A stretch of 64,000 nucleotides of DNA from Laceyella sediminis (lineage in GTDB: Bacteria > Bacillota > Bacilli > Thermoactinomycetales > Thermoactinomycetaceae), in assembly GCF_003003125.1 (NCBI RefSeq), contig NZ_PVTZ01000006.1, forward strand, positions 1 to 64,000, given 5' to 3'. Shown here one piece after another: positions 25,766-35,855 of the stretch. How positions within the stretch are numbered: the stretch's first letter is position 1; each line of letters starts with the position of its first letter. The position numbers and the translations under genes are program-made. The notes under the pieces are model-generated. The model saw nothing but the letters and a program-made list of their open reading frames with translations. It did not search any database and was not told the DNA's origin.

Positions 25766-26335
25766 TTAAATTTTGCCTACAAGATCAAGGCTTGGTTTGA
25801 GTGTTTTGGCACCTTCTTGCCATTTAGCTGGGCACACTTCACCTGGGTTGTTGCGAACATATTGAGCCGCTTTGATCTTGTTAACAACGGTGATTGCATC
25901 ACGGCCGATGCCGCCTGCATTGATTTCAACCGCTTGCACGACGCCATCTGGATCGATGATGAACGTACCGCGATCAGCCAAGCCTTCTTCTTCGTTCAGC
26001 ACGTCGAAGTTACGCGAGAGCTGTTGAGAAGGATCGCCGATCATAATGTATTCAATCTTGCTGATTGCTTCAGAGTGGTCATGCCATGCCTTATGTGTAA
26101 AATGCGTATCGGTCGAAACCGAGTACACTTCAACACCCAGCTCTTTCAGAGTGGCGTATTGATTTTGCAGGTCTTCCAATTCCGTTGGGCAGACGAAGGT
26201 GAAGTCTGCTGGATAGAAGCAAACCACGCTCCACTTGCCTTTCAGGTCAGCCTCGGTCACCTCGATAAACTTGTTGTTTTTTGGGTCGTAAGCTTGTGCT
26301 TTGAATGGTTTTACTTCTTTACCGATTAAAGACAT
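25766..26335 (-). CDS. ahpC: Alkyl hydroperoxide reductase subunit C (2-Cys peroxiredoxin)
   Basis: This 189-residue peroxiredoxin reduces H2O2 and organic peroxides. Peroxidatic Cys49 lies in DFTFVCPTE and resolving Cys168 in GEVCPAKW. The ribosome site is AGGAGG. It is the first gene of ahpCF. The A/T-rich palindrome at 26388-26414 suggests PerR-type control. A long plus-strand frame across this gene is a shadow. Confidence 0.97.
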   Translation of the reverse strand: MSLIGKEVKPFKAQAYDPKNNKFIEVTEADLKGKWSVVCFYPADFTFVCPTELEDLQNQYATLKELGVEVYSVSTDTHFTHKAWHDHSEAISKIEYIMIGDPSQQLSRNFDVLNEEEGLADRGTFIIDPDGVVQAVEINAGGIGRDAITVVNKIKAAQYVRNNPGEVCPAKWQEGAKTLKPSLDLVGKI

Positions 26336-26387
26336 GTCAAAATCCTCCTTGTTAGTAGTTAGCAGTTTATAACCTTTATCTAACTAC

Positions 26388-26414
26388 AATAATTATAATC
26401 TAGGTATAATTATT
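26388..26414. promoter_or_regulatory. A/T-rich inverted repeat upstream of ahpC (PerR-box-like)
   Basis: AATAATTATA and TATAATTATT are 10-bp arms separated by 7 bases, 53 bases before the ahpC start. The TTATAAT content resembles PerR boxes, but the spacing is not canonical. Confidence 0.5.
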
Positions 26415-26582
26415 ACTTAGGAAACATTCCTTTGTCAATAGCAAATGGCAAATTCGCAGAGATTAATTATCATTTTCAATGTATGCATTGCTAGCATAGC
26501 AGACATCTATGGCCACCAGCACACCCTTGAAACACAGGCGTCATCAAATCCCGCATTTCTCCAGTATGGTTCACCCACACCT

Positions 26583-28271
26583 TTAATAAACCAATCGATA
26601 CACTCTCGCTTCATATGGTCTTAACACCATGTTTTCGATGTCACCCGACCCATCGCCTTCATAATTGGCTACAATCAACTCACATTTTTTATATGAACGC
26701 AGGTGGGTAGGCAACTCAAAACAAGGGGTACCATTAAAAAAGTTGCAAATGACCACCAACTTCTCATCGCCTAACGTTCGCGTATATGCATAAATTTGCT
26801 CATGATTTTCCAATATCAAATCATACGTTCCATAAACGATGATCTCATGCTGTCTCCGTAATTGGATCAACTTCTTGTAATAATGGTAGACGGAGTTTGG
26901 ATTTAATAAGGCCTGCTTGACATTCACTTCTTTGTAATTTGGATTGACGGAGATCCAGGGTGTTCCCGTAGTAAACCCTGCATGATTGGTATCATCCCAT
27001 TGAACAGGCGTGCGTGCGTTATCCCTGCCTTTCATATGGATGGCGCGCATCACTTTCTGCATGTCCTCTCCGTTTTCCACCGCTTTCTCTCGCACCATGT
27101 TTAAGGTTTCGATGTCTTTGTAATCTTCGATGGAAGCGAAGCGGACATTGGTCATGCCGATCTCTTCCCCCTGATAAATGAAGGGAGTTCCCTGCATCAG
27201 ATGGAGAAAGGTGGCCAACATCTTCGCCGACTCTTCCCGATATTTAGTATCGTCACCAAAGCGAGAAACCATTCGGGGCTGATCGTGATTGTTCAAATAT
27301 AAGCTGTTCCAACCCTTGTTCTCCAATGCCTTTTGCCATTTTGTCATGACAGCTTTCAGATCTTTGAGTTGCCAAGGCTTCACATCCCATTTTCCGCCAG
27401 GGCCGGAGTCCAGCTCCATATGCTCAAACTGGAACACCATGTTTAACTCACCGCGGTCTTCAGCAGTGTACAAGATGGCTTCTTCGGGTGTGACACCCGG
27501 CATCTCACCCACGGTCATGACATCGTACTTTGAGAGAACCTCTTTGTGCATCTCTTGCAGAAATTCATGAATGCGGGGTCCGTTCATGAAATATTGACCG
27601 CCAAAAACATATCTTTTCCCTTCTGGATTAGGCACGTCCGGCAAATCGGGGTCCTTGGAAATAAAATTAATAACATCCATTCGAAACCCGTCAATCCCCT
27701 TGTCCAACCACCAAGTCATGATGTCATACACTGCCTGGCGGAGTTTCGGGTTTTCCCAGTTTAAATCGGGTTGTTTTTTTGAAAATAAGTGAAGATAATA
27801 TTCACCCGTTGCCTCATCGTACTCCCATGCTGATCCGCTAAAACACGATTCCCAATTATTCGGTTCTGCGCCGTCCTTCCCTGGGCGCCAAATATAAAAA
27901 TCGCGATAAGGGTTATCCTTCGACCGGCGCGCTTCCACAAACCACGGATGTTCATCAGAGCTGTGGTTAACAACCAAGTCCATGATTAATTTCATTCCTC
28001 GCTGATGAACTTCTGCGAGCAATTCTTCCCAATCTTGCATCGTGCCGAATTCATCCATGATCGCTTGATAATCACTGATGTCATACCCGTTGTCGTCATT
28101 GGGCGACCGATAAACGGGAGAAAGCCAAATCACATCAACCCCCAGCTCTTTTAAGTAATCCAATTTTGAGATAATCCCGCGCAAGTCGCCGATCCCATCT
28201 CCATTGCTGTCCATGAAACTGCGGGGGTAGATTTGGTACACAACGCTTTCCTTCCACCATTTTCTCGCCAT
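26583..28271 (-). CDS. malL: Oligo-1,6-glucosidase (GH13)
   Basis: This 562-residue cytoplasmic glucosidase hydrolyses isomaltose-type oligosaccharides. It opens with WWKESVVYQIYPRSF and has DLVVNHSSDEHPWF, the nucleophile in GFRMDVINF (about 200), the acid/base in MTVGEMPG (about 255) and the stabiliser in NNHDQPRMVS (about 328). Length and sequence pattern match Bacillus MalL (561 aa). The start at 28271 has GGAG 8 bases upstream; the 22 codons before it lack support. It is monocistronic. Confidence 0.93.
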   Translation of the reverse strand: MARKWWKESVVYQIYPRSFMDSNGDGIGDLRGIISKLDYLKELGVDVIWLSPVYRSPNDDNGYDISDYQAIMDEFGTMQDWEELLAEVHQRGMKLIMDLVVNHSSDEHPWFVEARRSKDNPYRDFYIWRPGKDGAEPNNWESCFSGSAWEYDEATGEYYLHLFSKKQPDLNWENPKLRQAVYDIMTWWLDKGIDGFRMDVINFISKDPDLPDVPNPEGKRYVFGGQYFMNGPRIHEFLQEMHKEVLSKYDVMTVGEMPGVTPEEAILYTAEDRGELNMVFQFEHMELDSGPGGKWDVKPWQLKDLKAVMTKWQKALENKGWNSLYLNNHDQPRMVSRFGDDTKYREESAKMLATFLHLMQGTPFIYQGEEIGMTNVRFASIEDYKDIETLNMVREKAVENGEDMQKVMRAIHMKGRDNARTPVQWDDTNHAGFTTGTPWISVNPNYKEVNVKQALLNPNSVYHYYKKLIQLRRQHEIIVYGTYDLILENHEQIYAYTRTLGDEKLVVICNFFNGTPCFELPTHLRSYKKCELIVANYEGDGSGDIENMVLRPYEARVYRLVY

Positions 28272-28506
28272 CGTATCCGACTCCTTCGAAATCTCATCAC
28301 TGTTGCAGTAGGGCATGTCTGGCGCCTCAAATTCCACATGACTAAATTTTTCGTATACTTATTACTATATCACAAGATGCATACATCTTCCGCTTTTACC
28401 CAAATGGAAAACCTGTTTTTTGTTTTTGCAAGCTGAAAAAGAGATCGCGATTACAAAGAACGTATGGACAAGGAACAAAGTCAAGCTAATTATACGAAGA
28501 AAAAGA

Positions 28507-28543
28507 AGCTGAAACATACATATGCCATGTATATCTCAGCTTG
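28507..28543 (-). terminator. Terminator after gntZ
   Basis: AAGCTGA...ATACAT pairs with ATGTAT...TCAGCTT around a short loop; a T-rich tract follows on the minus strand. It ends the gluconate operon. Confidence 0.7.
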
Positions 28544-28569
28544 CATCGATCAAGATTTTTTGTCACTTT

Positions 28570-29976
28570 TTATGCTTGCCAGTTTGTATGAAATACGCCT
28601 TCTAAGTCATTTCGCTCATAGGTATGCGCACCAAAATAATCACGTTGTGCTTGTAGCAAGTTGGCATTGGATGTTCCAGTCCGATAACTGTCGTAGTATG
28701 TAAGGGATGCACTTAAGCATGGAAAAGAGATCCCTGATTGAATCCCCTCACAAACGACTTTTCGCAATCCAGTTTGATAGACTTTCACCTTTTCCGCAAA
28801 ATATGGAGAGATTAATAAGTTTGCTAGATTGGGTTGCTCTTGATAAGCTTCGCTGATGACATTTAAAAAGTTGGCGCGAATGATGCAACCACCCCGGAAG
28901 ATCAATGCAATATCTTTTAACGGCAAATTCCAGTCATACAGCTCGGACGTCATTTTATATTGTGTGAATCCCTGGGCGTAGGCACAAACTTTGCCCATGT
29001 ACAATGCTTGTCTGACATATTCAACCCATGCTTGTTTATCTAAGCTCTGCTGATCTTCATCAGGCCCTGCCAAGATGGTTTCTGCCGCCATCCGCTCTTC
29101 TTTTAATGAAGAAATATACCGAGCGAACAAAGCCTCTGTGATGATGGATGTCGGGATTCCATTATCGATGGCTTGTATGCTTGTCCATTTGCCTGTTCCT
29201 TTTTGTCCTGCTTTGTCCAGAATCACGTCGATCAGCGGCAATCCGGTGATGTCATCTCGTTTCCTTAAAATCTCTGCCGTGATTTCAATTAAATAACTTT
29301 TTAACTCTCCTTGATTCCACTCGTCAAAGATGTCCGCAATTTCATCGACCGACAATCCCAGCTTTATTCTTAAAAACGTATAGGCTTCTGCAATTAATTG
29401 CATATCTGCATATTCAATCCCGTTATGCACCATCTTCACAAAGTGACCAGCGCCTTTGGGGCCAATATATACACAGCAGGGGTCGCCTTCCACTTGCGCC
29501 GCAATTTTGGTAAGAATGGGAGCAACGCGTTCATAGACATCCGGGTCCCCGCCAGGCATGATAGAAGGCCCTGTTAAAGCGCCGATTTCACCGCCTGAGA
29601 TACCAATCCCCAAGTAACCGATTCCTTTCGCTTTCAGTTCATCGTATCTGCGTTCCGTATCTTTATAATGGGAATTGCCGCCATCCATGAGCAAATCCCC
29701 TTCCTCAAGCAAAGGAAGCAAAGAGTGAATGACGGAATCAATGGCTTTGCCTGCTGTAACCATAATAAAGATTTTTCTCGGCTTGGCTAAGGATTGAACA
29801 AAAGCTTCCAAATCGTAGTACGGTGTAATCGTTTGCCCTTCCAGTCTTTGTACCAGTTTATCAGTCAAATCTCGTGTGTAATTATATACAGCAACTCGCT
29901 CGCCTTTGCTGGCCATGTTTAACGCGATATTGCTGCCCATCACTCCCAAACCATAAACTCCGATTGTATTTAACAT
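28570..29976 (-). CDS. gntZ: 6-phosphogluconate dehydrogenase (decarboxylating)
   Basis: This 468-residue enzyme converts 6-phosphogluconate to ribulose 5-phosphate. The dinucleotide motif is GVYGLGVMGSNIALNM, the substrate signature is GISGGEIGALTGPSIMPGG, and KMVHNGIEYADMQLIAEAY holds the catalytic Lys. AAAGGGG precedes the start at 29976. It is the last gene of the operon, as in Bacillus gntRKPZ. Confidence 0.96.
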   Translation of the reverse strand: MLNTIGVYGLGVMGSNIALNMASKGERVAVYNYTRDLTDKLVQRLEGQTITPYYDLEAFVQSLAKPRKIFIMVTAGKAIDSVIHSLLPLLEEGDLLMDGGNSHYKDTERRYDELKAKGIGYLGIGISGGEIGALTGPSIMPGGDPDVYERVAPILTKIAAQVEGDPCCVYIGPKGAGHFVKMVHNGIEYADMQLIAEAYTFLRIKLGLSVDEIADIFDEWNQGELKSYLIEITAEILRKRDDITGLPLIDVILDKAGQKGTGKWTSIQAIDNGIPTSIITEALFARYISSLKEERMAAETILAGPDEDQQSLDKQAWVEYVRQALYMGKVCAYAQGFTQYKMTSELYDWNLPLKDIALIFRGGCIIRANFLNVISEAYQEQPNLANLLISPYFAEKVKVYQTGLRKVVCEGIQSGISFPCLSASLTYYDSYRTGTSNANLLQAQRDYFGAHTYERNDLEGVFHTNWQA

Positions 29977-30010
29977 GTTGTCTGCCCCTTTCTTGACTAA
30001 ATGGCAGCAA

Positions 30011-30033
30011 GCCCTCACCGAAGCGGGGCTTTA
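30011..30033. other. Hairpin between gntP and gntZ
   Basis: AAGCCC and GGGGCTT enclose a 10-base loop in the 70-bp gap. With no T run it may tune the gntZ to gntP ratio by attenuation or mRNA protection. Confidence 0.4.
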
Positions 30034-30046
30034 CTGCTTGGAATGA

Positions 30047-31393
30047 TTATACAAATAAGCTAAGCAATAAAATGAATCCTAACCCAAACACAGAAATCAA
30101 TGTTTCGAGTAAGGTCCATGTGGCAAAGGTTTCTTTCATGCTTAATCCAAAGTATTCTTTGAACATCCAGAAACCCGCATCGTTCACATGTGAGGCAATT
30201 AAGCTACCTGCTCCCGTTGCCAGAACCACTAATGCCAGATTCACGTCGGTTTGCCCTAACATCGGCATAACTAACCCCGTCGTTGTCAAAGCGGCCACCG
30301 TTGCCGACCCCAATGAGATACGCAAGATGGCGGCAATGATCCAGGCAAGCAAGATAGGCGATAAGGTAGTTCCTTTGAACATGGTAGCTACATAGTCGCC
30401 AACACCGCCATCAATCAACACTTGTTTGAAGGCACCGCCTCCACCAATAATCAACAGCATCATACCAATATGTGAAATCGCTGTTGAGCAAGATTCCATT
30501 ACGTCCTTGATTGGAATTTTTCTAGCCAATCCCATTGTATAGACTGCAACCAACAAGGAGATCAACATCGAAGTGCCGGCATCGCCGATAAAACGGATTG
30601 CGGCTAGCAAATGGTTGTCTGCAACTCCCATGGTTTTTTGTAACAAAGAAATGATGGTGGCAATAGACATTAAAATAACAGGTAATAATGCCGTAAACAC
30701 GCTAATTCCAAAACTGGGAGTCTCTTCGAGTTTAAACGTTTTTTGTTCGCCTAAAGAGGCAATGCTGCCGGTTTTTGTAAATGATTCAGGCACGATCTTT
30801 TTAGCGATTTTCGCAAATACTGGCCCAGCCAAAATAACGGTTGGAATCGCGATGATGAAACCGTAAAGCAATACTTCGCCAATGTTTGCGCCCAACTCAC
30901 CTGCGATCACTGTAGGCCCTGGATGAGGTGGCAGGAAGCCGTGCGTTACAGACAGCGCAGCGGTCATCGGAATGCCGAGATGCAGAATCGACACCTTTAA
31001 TTCTCTGGAAATAGCAAATACGATGGGAATGAGCAACACCAGGCCTACTTCAAAAAATAATGCCACACCAATAATAAATGATGCCACAACAACAGCCCAT
31101 TGAATATTCTTTTCGCCAAATTTATTGACCAACGTCATCGCAATGCGCTGGGCGCCGCCAGCATCAGCGATTAACTTACCTAGCATGGCACCAAGCCCAA
31201 ATATTAACGCCAAGTGTCCAAGTGTACCGCCCAACCCGGTCTCAATGGTTTTGACAATATCGCCGACTGGGATGCCAAGCAAGAGAGCAACGCCGAATGA
31301 AACAATGATCAATGAAACAAATGTGTTTAATTTAAAGCCCATGATTAAAATCAATAAGGCTATAATCCCTATCCCAACGATAACCAATGGCAC
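30047..31393 (-). CDS. gntP: Gluconate permease (GntP family)
   Basis: This 448-residue proton-coupled gluconate importer has about twelve hydrophobic segments. Family signatures include ALSVTHGFLPPHPGPTVIA and VNDAGFWMFKEYFG. The GTG start lies behind GAGGGGG. It sits 13 bases after gntK. Confidence 0.94.
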   Translation of the reverse strand: MPLVIVGIGIIALLILIMGFKLNTFVSLIIVSFGVALLLGIPVGDIVKTIETGLGGTLGHLALIFGLGAMLGKLIADAGGAQRIAMTLVNKFGEKNIQWAVVVASFIIGVALFFEVGLVLLIPIVFAISRELKVSILHLGIPMTAALSVTHGFLPPHPGPTVIAGELGANIGEVLLYGFIIAIPTVILAGPVFAKIAKKIVPESFTKTGSIASLGEQKTFKLEETPSFGISVFTALLPVILMSIATIISLLQKTMGVADNHLLAAIRFIGDAGTSMLISLLVAVYTMGLARKIPIKDVMESCSTAISHIGMMLLIIGGGGAFKQVLIDGGVGDYVATMFKGTTLSPILLAWIIAAILRISLGSATVAALTTTGLVMPMLGQTDVNLALVVLATGAGSLIASHVNDAGFWMFKEYFGLSMKETFATWTLLETLISVFGLGFILLLSLFV

Positions 31394-31406
31394 CCTCGTT
31401 TCCCCC

Positions 31407-32948
31407 TCATTTACGGTTGATTAAGCTTTGTTGGTACTTTGCAATCGATACATATTCTTCTTCTAATTTTCGGGATATATCAATGAATATCGGTAATAAT
31501 TTTCTATATTCTTGGACAGCCTCTGCTTTTGGTGTGTGCTTATAGGTATCGCCCACCATTTCAGACACGACCTCAAATGTATCGATCTTTCCAGTAGCAT
31601 ACAATCCTAAAATGCACGCACCGAGGCATGAGCTCTCATGATTTTCCGGTACCACCACTTCCGATTCAAAGATGTCGGCCATCATTTGCCGCCAAATCTC
31701 AGACCTTGCGAAACCTCCTGTGGCTTGAATGCGGGTCACCGGGCCTTCCATGCATTCGATTAAGGCCAAGAACACGGTGTACAAATTATAAATGACCCCT
31801 TCCAATGCAGCGCGAATCATATGTTCCTTTTTATGTGACATCGTTAAGCCAAAAAATGAGCCACGAACGTCTGGATTCCAGAGCGGAGCGCGTTCGCCTG
31901 CCAAGTAGGGATGAAACAGCAAACCATCAGCCCCAGGTCTTACACGCTCTGCAATTTTTGTCAAAACATCATAAGGGTCAATTCCCAATCTTTTGGCTGT
32001 TTCGATCTCCGACGAGGCAAACTCATCCCGAATCCAACGTAGGACCATTCCGCCGTTGTTTACCGGACCACCAATCACCCAATGTTTATCTGTCAAGGCA
32101 TAACAAAAGATTCTTCCTTTGCTATCTGTGTGCGGCTTATCGATAATGGTGCGAATGGCACCGCTTGTCCCAATAGTAACGGCAATCTCGCCTTGCCTGA
32201 TCGCATTTACGCCTAGATTTGACAGCACGCCATCACTGGCACCGATGACAAAAGGCGTCTGTGGATCAATTCCAATTTGTTTTGCCAATTGAGGATTGCA
32301 ATTGCGAAAAATCTTGGTTGTGGGCACGATCTCTGATAGTTGCGAGCGGGTGATACCAGCAATGGCTAATGCTTCCTCGTCCCAGTCCAATGCTTGAAGA
32401 TTCATCATCCCCATACATGATGCCAGTGAATAGTCGACAACATAGCCGTCAAAGAATTTTTTAAAGACATATTCTTTGATTCCAATATATTTCTTTGTTT
32501 TGGTAGCGATTTCAGGATGTTCATGCACAAGCCACGCGATTTTGCTCAATGGTGACATGGGGTGAATCGGTGTTCCCGTTCGCTTATACACTTCATGACC
32601 GTTCAGCTCATTTTTGATTTTTTGCGCCCATGCTTCACTGCGATTGTCTGCCCATGTGATTAAAGGCGTAAGCGGTTGGTCATGTTCATCCATAGCAATC
32701 ACGCTGTGCATGGCGCTACTGAATGATACAAACGACAGCTTCTTGTCAGAATGCGGTTTCAAAACATTCGTCATGGCTTGCACCACAGCCTGAAAAATCT
32801 GGTCTGGATCTTGTTCAGCCGTAAAAATATCAGGCGTGTACAGCGGATACCCGATATTTTCCTGCTTGATCACTTCGCCTTGTTCACTGAATAACACGGC
32901 TTTTGTACTGGTGGTGCCAATGTCAACCCCTAACATATAGCTACTCAT
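31407..32948 (-). CDS. gntK: Gluconokinase (FGGY family)
   Basis: This 513-residue kinase phosphorylates gluconate to 6-phosphogluconate. The N-terminal ATPase phosphate loop is GVDIGTTSTKAVLF, with the second motif VIGASDGVLSNLGV and the FGGY region IQATGGFARSEIWRQMMADI. The start overlaps the gntR end by 8 bases. Confidence 0.95.
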   Translation of the reverse strand: MSSYMLGVDIGTTSTKAVLFSEQGEVIKQENIGYPLYTPDIFTAEQDPDQIFQAVVQAMTNVLKPHSDKKLSFVSFSSAMHSVIAMDEHDQPLTPLITWADNRSEAWAQKIKNELNGHEVYKRTGTPIHPMSPLSKIAWLVHEHPEIATKTKKYIGIKEYVFKKFFDGYVVDYSLASCMGMMNLQALDWDEEALAIAGITRSQLSEIVPTTKIFRNCNPQLAKQIGIDPQTPFVIGASDGVLSNLGVNAIRQGEIAVTIGTSGAIRTIIDKPHTDSKGRIFCYALTDKHWVIGGPVNNGGMVLRWIRDEFASSEIETAKRLGIDPYDVLTKIAERVRPGADGLLFHPYLAGERAPLWNPDVRGSFFGLTMSHKKEHMIRAALEGVIYNLYTVFLALIECMEGPVTRIQATGGFARSEIWRQMMADIFESEVVVPENHESSCLGACILGLYATGKIDTFEVVSEMVGDTYKHTPKAEAVQEYRKLLPIFIDISRKLEEEYVSIAKYQQSLINRK

Positions 32949-33672
32949 TCTGCTGCCCTACTCCTTTAGCTAACATTTGTTGCGACCTCCATAAGTCTTC
33001 TACGCCTCCTTGAACATCATCAAAATTTAGGTGCAAAGACTTAAGCATGAGGTTTCTATCTTTTGTTTTTATAGCCTCAACATACAGCTCATGATTGTTA
33101 ATAATCCGTGCAAAGTCTTCGTATTTTTCCTGGAAGCGCACCCGCATCGACAGCAGAATAAAACTCTCCATCACGGGCTTTAAATTGTTCCAGATCATCA
33201 AGACGTAAGAATGTCCGATGGACCGAATAATGGTCTCGTGGAACAAGACATCTTGATAAGAGAATTCATCCGCATCGCGATATTTAACCGCAACTTTCAT
33301 CATTTCTAGTATTTTGCTAAGTTCCATCACTAATGCATCTGTGTCCATTTTCACGAGACGCTCAAACACAAATGATTCAATCAATAGACGGACATCATAG
33401 ATCTCTTCTATTTCTTTTTCTGTTAAACCAACGACAACAGCTCCCATCCGTTCCAAGCGAATGATATTTTCAGCTGATAGCGTTCTGAGCGCTTCGCGAA
33501 TGGGTGATCGGCTCACAGCAAAATCTGCGGCCAATTTATTTTCCGACAGAACCGTGCCCCTTTTGATCATGCCCGAGATAATGCGCATTCTAAGTTCGCA
33601 GGCTACACGGTCTCCAGTTGAAGCCTTGGAAAGCCATTTTTCTGGATAGAGAAGCCCATTAGGCATGTGCAT
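32941..33672 (-). CDS. gntR: Gluconate operon repressor GntR
   Basis: This 243-residue FadR-subfamily repressor has an N-terminal winged helix (LAADFAVSRSPIREALRTLS, about residues 47-66) and a helical FCD ligand domain (EIYDVRLLIESFVFERLV). Gluconate is the expected inducer. Its operator lies just upstream, so it represses its own operon. AGAGGG precedes the ATG. Confidence 0.94.
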   Translation of the reverse strand: MHMPNGLLYPEKWLSKASTGDRVACELRMRIISGMIKRGTVLSENKLAADFAVSRSPIREALRTLSAENIIRLERMGAVVVGLTEKEIEEIYDVRLLIESFVFERLVKMDTDALVMELSKILEMMKVAVKYRDADEFSYQDVLFHETIIRSIGHSYVLMIWNNLKPVMESFILLSMRVRFQEKYEDFARIINNHELYVEAIKTKDRNLMLKSLHLNFDDVQGGVEDLWRSQQMLAKGVGQQNE

Positions 33673-33691
33673 GAAATCACCCTCTCAAAGG

Positions 33692-33752
33692 ATACAAGTG
33701 TACTTGTATACAAGTATTATAAACGAAATGACTGTCTATGCAAGCGCTTTAA
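33692..33752 (-). promoter_or_regulatory. GntR operator and cre site of the gluconate operon
   Basis: TACTTGTATACAAGTA (33701-33716) is a perfect palindrome equal to the core of the known Bacillus GntR operator. An overlapping palindrome (ATACAAG-TGTA-CTTGTAT) spans 33692-33709. On the minus strand TTAAAGCGCTTGCA (33739-33752) fits the CcpA cre consensus at 13 of 14 positions. Confidence 0.88.
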
Positions 33753-33788
33753 TTTGAATTAGACAGAAATTAATTCGTATATTTTCCA

Positions 33789-33977
33789 TTATTTGTTTGA
33801 TCGAACAAGAAGACGCCGCCAAAAATCAGGCGAAACGTGATCGATCCATGCCCACGAAAACAGCGGTGAGATCCTATCACCGCTGTAGGTCAAAAGATAT
33901 ATTTTGGTATAATGAGGAAAATCTCGAAAATCCTCACCGAGTTCTTTTTTAGCCTCCTGGTGGATCACCAGCTCCAT
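33789..33977 (-). CDS. Doubtful small protein
   Basis: A 62-codon ATG frame reading KIYLLTYSGDRISPLFSWAW and ending FWRRLLVRSNK. Composition is protein-like, but there is no ribosome site and a perfect 10-bp hairpin (ACAGCGGTGA / TCACCGCTGT, 33860-33886) lies inside. It could be a remnant. Confidence 0.3.
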   Translation of the reverse strand: MELVIHQEAKKELGEDFRDFPHYTKIYLLTYSGDRISPLFSWAWIDHVSPDFWRRLLVRSNK

Positions 33978-34166
33978 GACGTTTTACTAAGAAATGACCC
34001 GAATAACATGACCAAGCCAAAATAAAGCATCTATTTCTCGACTCACATCATTTGTTTTTCTACTATACTTGATCGCTTGCTGAAACTCTCGTTCAGCCCT
34101 GTTCCTTTACTTTCTTATATCGTATAATTTTCAGATTTACGTGTAAACTTTTACTCATCATAAAAA

Positions 34167-34200
34167 CCCCCCTTGGTTGCCTTTCCTGGTACCAAGGGGG
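34167..34200 (-). terminator. Strong intrinsic terminator
   Basis: CCCCCTTGGT and ACCAAGGGGG form the stem; on the minus strand TTTTT follows. It is probably the end of the exporter operon transcribed from the right. Confidence 0.75.
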
Positions 34201-34523
34201 AAAATGATTCTCGAAATGTTTGTGCAACAAACAAGTTTACCTAATTGGCTTTTCTTACATGATATGGTGTTAGTCTAAATCCACCAATGCCGCAAGATCA
34301 AGCGATTTCTCCATTTCGGCCTGGCAAAGCCGGCGTCATCTATTTGCTGGAGGGGATAATGTTTCTTTATGAATGGTCTTAACAAAAGAATAAATGTCCA
34401 TAAAACTTCGCGAATGACATACGACTCACACGTCTCAATAAAAATGAGATCGCGTGCCTGATGCTTCCCTCCTTCCCCATGGCATTCGGGGAAAGAGGGA
34501 AAGGACAAGCTGATACGGCCATT

Positions 34524-35768
34524 CTATTTTTCATTGGATATTGATGAACGGTTGCGGCGGATGAGGAAGAAATAGCAGAGGACGGAACCGATGTCCGCGA
34601 TCGCGATAACCACCCCCATCGGGATAGCAGAATCGCCCCCGCCGAGGCCGACCAGAGGAGCCACGAGGCCGCCGGAGATGAACGACAACACCCCAAGCAA
34701 TGCTGAGGCACTTCCCGCTGCTTGCCCTTGGTTTTGCATGGCGAGGGCAAAGCCGGTGGTGGTGACGATCCCCACGCTGGATACGACGATAAACAAGGGC
34801 GGCAAAATGGCGTACAATCCGGCTTTCATCAAAATCATGAGCAACAGGGTGACACCGCCCATCGCGGCGAGGATGAGGCCGCTGACAAATAGTTTGACTT
34901 CAGCAATCCGACCCGCCAATCTGCCGGTAACCTGGCTAGCGATAATGATGCCCAGACCATTGATGGCGAAAAATAAACTAAACATTTGCGGAGAAACGCC
35001 GTAAATGCCTTGTAGAACAAACGGCGAACCGGAAATATAAGCGAACATGGCCGCAACCACCAGCCCTTGGGCCAACGCATATCCTATAAACGACCGGTCT
35101 TTGATGAGATGGTGAAAAGTGGACAGGGTGTTTCGGATACCGCCTTTGGAACGACGCTCAGTTGGTAGCGTTTCAGGTAGCCCAGCCAAGACAGCGACAA
35201 ACATGATCGCTCCGATCAAACTGAGGGCGCTGAACACTCCCGGCCACGAGGTCACCCGCATCAGCTGACCACCAAAAATGGGGGCCATGATCGGGGCCAC
35301 CCCATTGACCAGCATCAAAAGGGAGTAAAACTTAGTCAATTCTGATCCAGAATACAGATCCTTGACGATAGCTCGGGAGATAACGATACCGAAAGAGCCA
35401 GCCAATCCTTGGACAAATCGCAATAGAATGAGTGCTTCTATGGTGGGGGCCACTGCGCACAACAACGATGAGATAGCATAAGTAATTAATCCGGCAAGGA
35501 GGGGCAATCGGCGTCCTCGTACGTCACTGAGCGGCCCCGCCAACAGCTGACCCAACGAAAGCCCAAGGAGACAAGCTGTCAGACTGAGTTGGCCCATCGA
35601 CGCACTGGTGTGCAAGTCAGTAGACAATGCAGGCAATGCAGGCAAATACATATCTAACGACAAGGGACCAAACGCGGACAGCGAACCCAATATGAGAGCC
35701 ATCCATAATATGCGCGACCGTTCTTGTCGCTGTGGCGTAGAATCTAATCCATGGCTGAGTTTGTTCAT
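34524..35768 (-). CDS. Bcr/CflA-family multidrug exporter (MFS)
   Basis: This 414-residue protein has twelve hydrophobic segments. The DHA1 Bcr/CflA signatures FGPLSLDMYLPALPALSTDL and GQLLAGPLSDVRGRRLPLL (motif A) are visible. The start at 35768 follows AGGATGGA. The MarR gene upstream on the same strand, with an operator before it, indicates an inducible efflux operon. Confidence 0.92.
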   Translation of the reverse strand: MNKLSHGLDSTPQRQERSRILWMALILGSLSAFGPLSLDMYLPALPALSTDLHTSASMGQLSLTACLLGLSLGQLLAGPLSDVRGRRLPLLAGLITYAISSLLCAVAPTIEALILLRFVQGLAGSFGIVISRAIVKDLYSGSELTKFYSLLMLVNGVAPIMAPIFGGQLMRVTSWPGVFSALSLIGAIMFVAVLAGLPETLPTERRSKGGIRNTLSTFHHLIKDRSFIGYALAQGLVVAAMFAYISGSPFVLQGIYGVSPQMFSLFFAINGLGIIIASQVTGRLAGRIAEVKLFVSGLILAAMGGVTLLLMILMKAGLYAILPPLFIVVSSVGIVTTTGFALAMQNQGQAAGSASALLGVLSFISGGLVAPLVGLGGGDSAIPMGVVIAIADIGSVLCYFFLIRRNRSSISNEK

Positions 35769-35855
35769 TACCGCTTCCATCCTTTCTTCAAATGAGAGAA
35801 TCGACCATCGGATGAGCATGGATGTGGACAATCACCCGCCCATTTGATAAGTCGG

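Larger units (their letters stand above)
33753..34523. other. Gene-poor stretch of about 770 bp
   Basis: Contents: a doubtful 62-codon frame with an internal hairpin (33789-33977), a strong leftward terminator (34167-34200), and protein-like residues on the minus strand near 34275-34410 (HYPLQQIDDAGFARPKW) without a credible start. These look like degraded material between the gnt operon and the next exporter. Confidence 0.45.

Noticed and set aside
25706-26329. 207-codon plus-strand frame antisense to ahpC
   Set aside because: ahpC has full family motifs, normal length and a ribosome site; the antisense frame has none.
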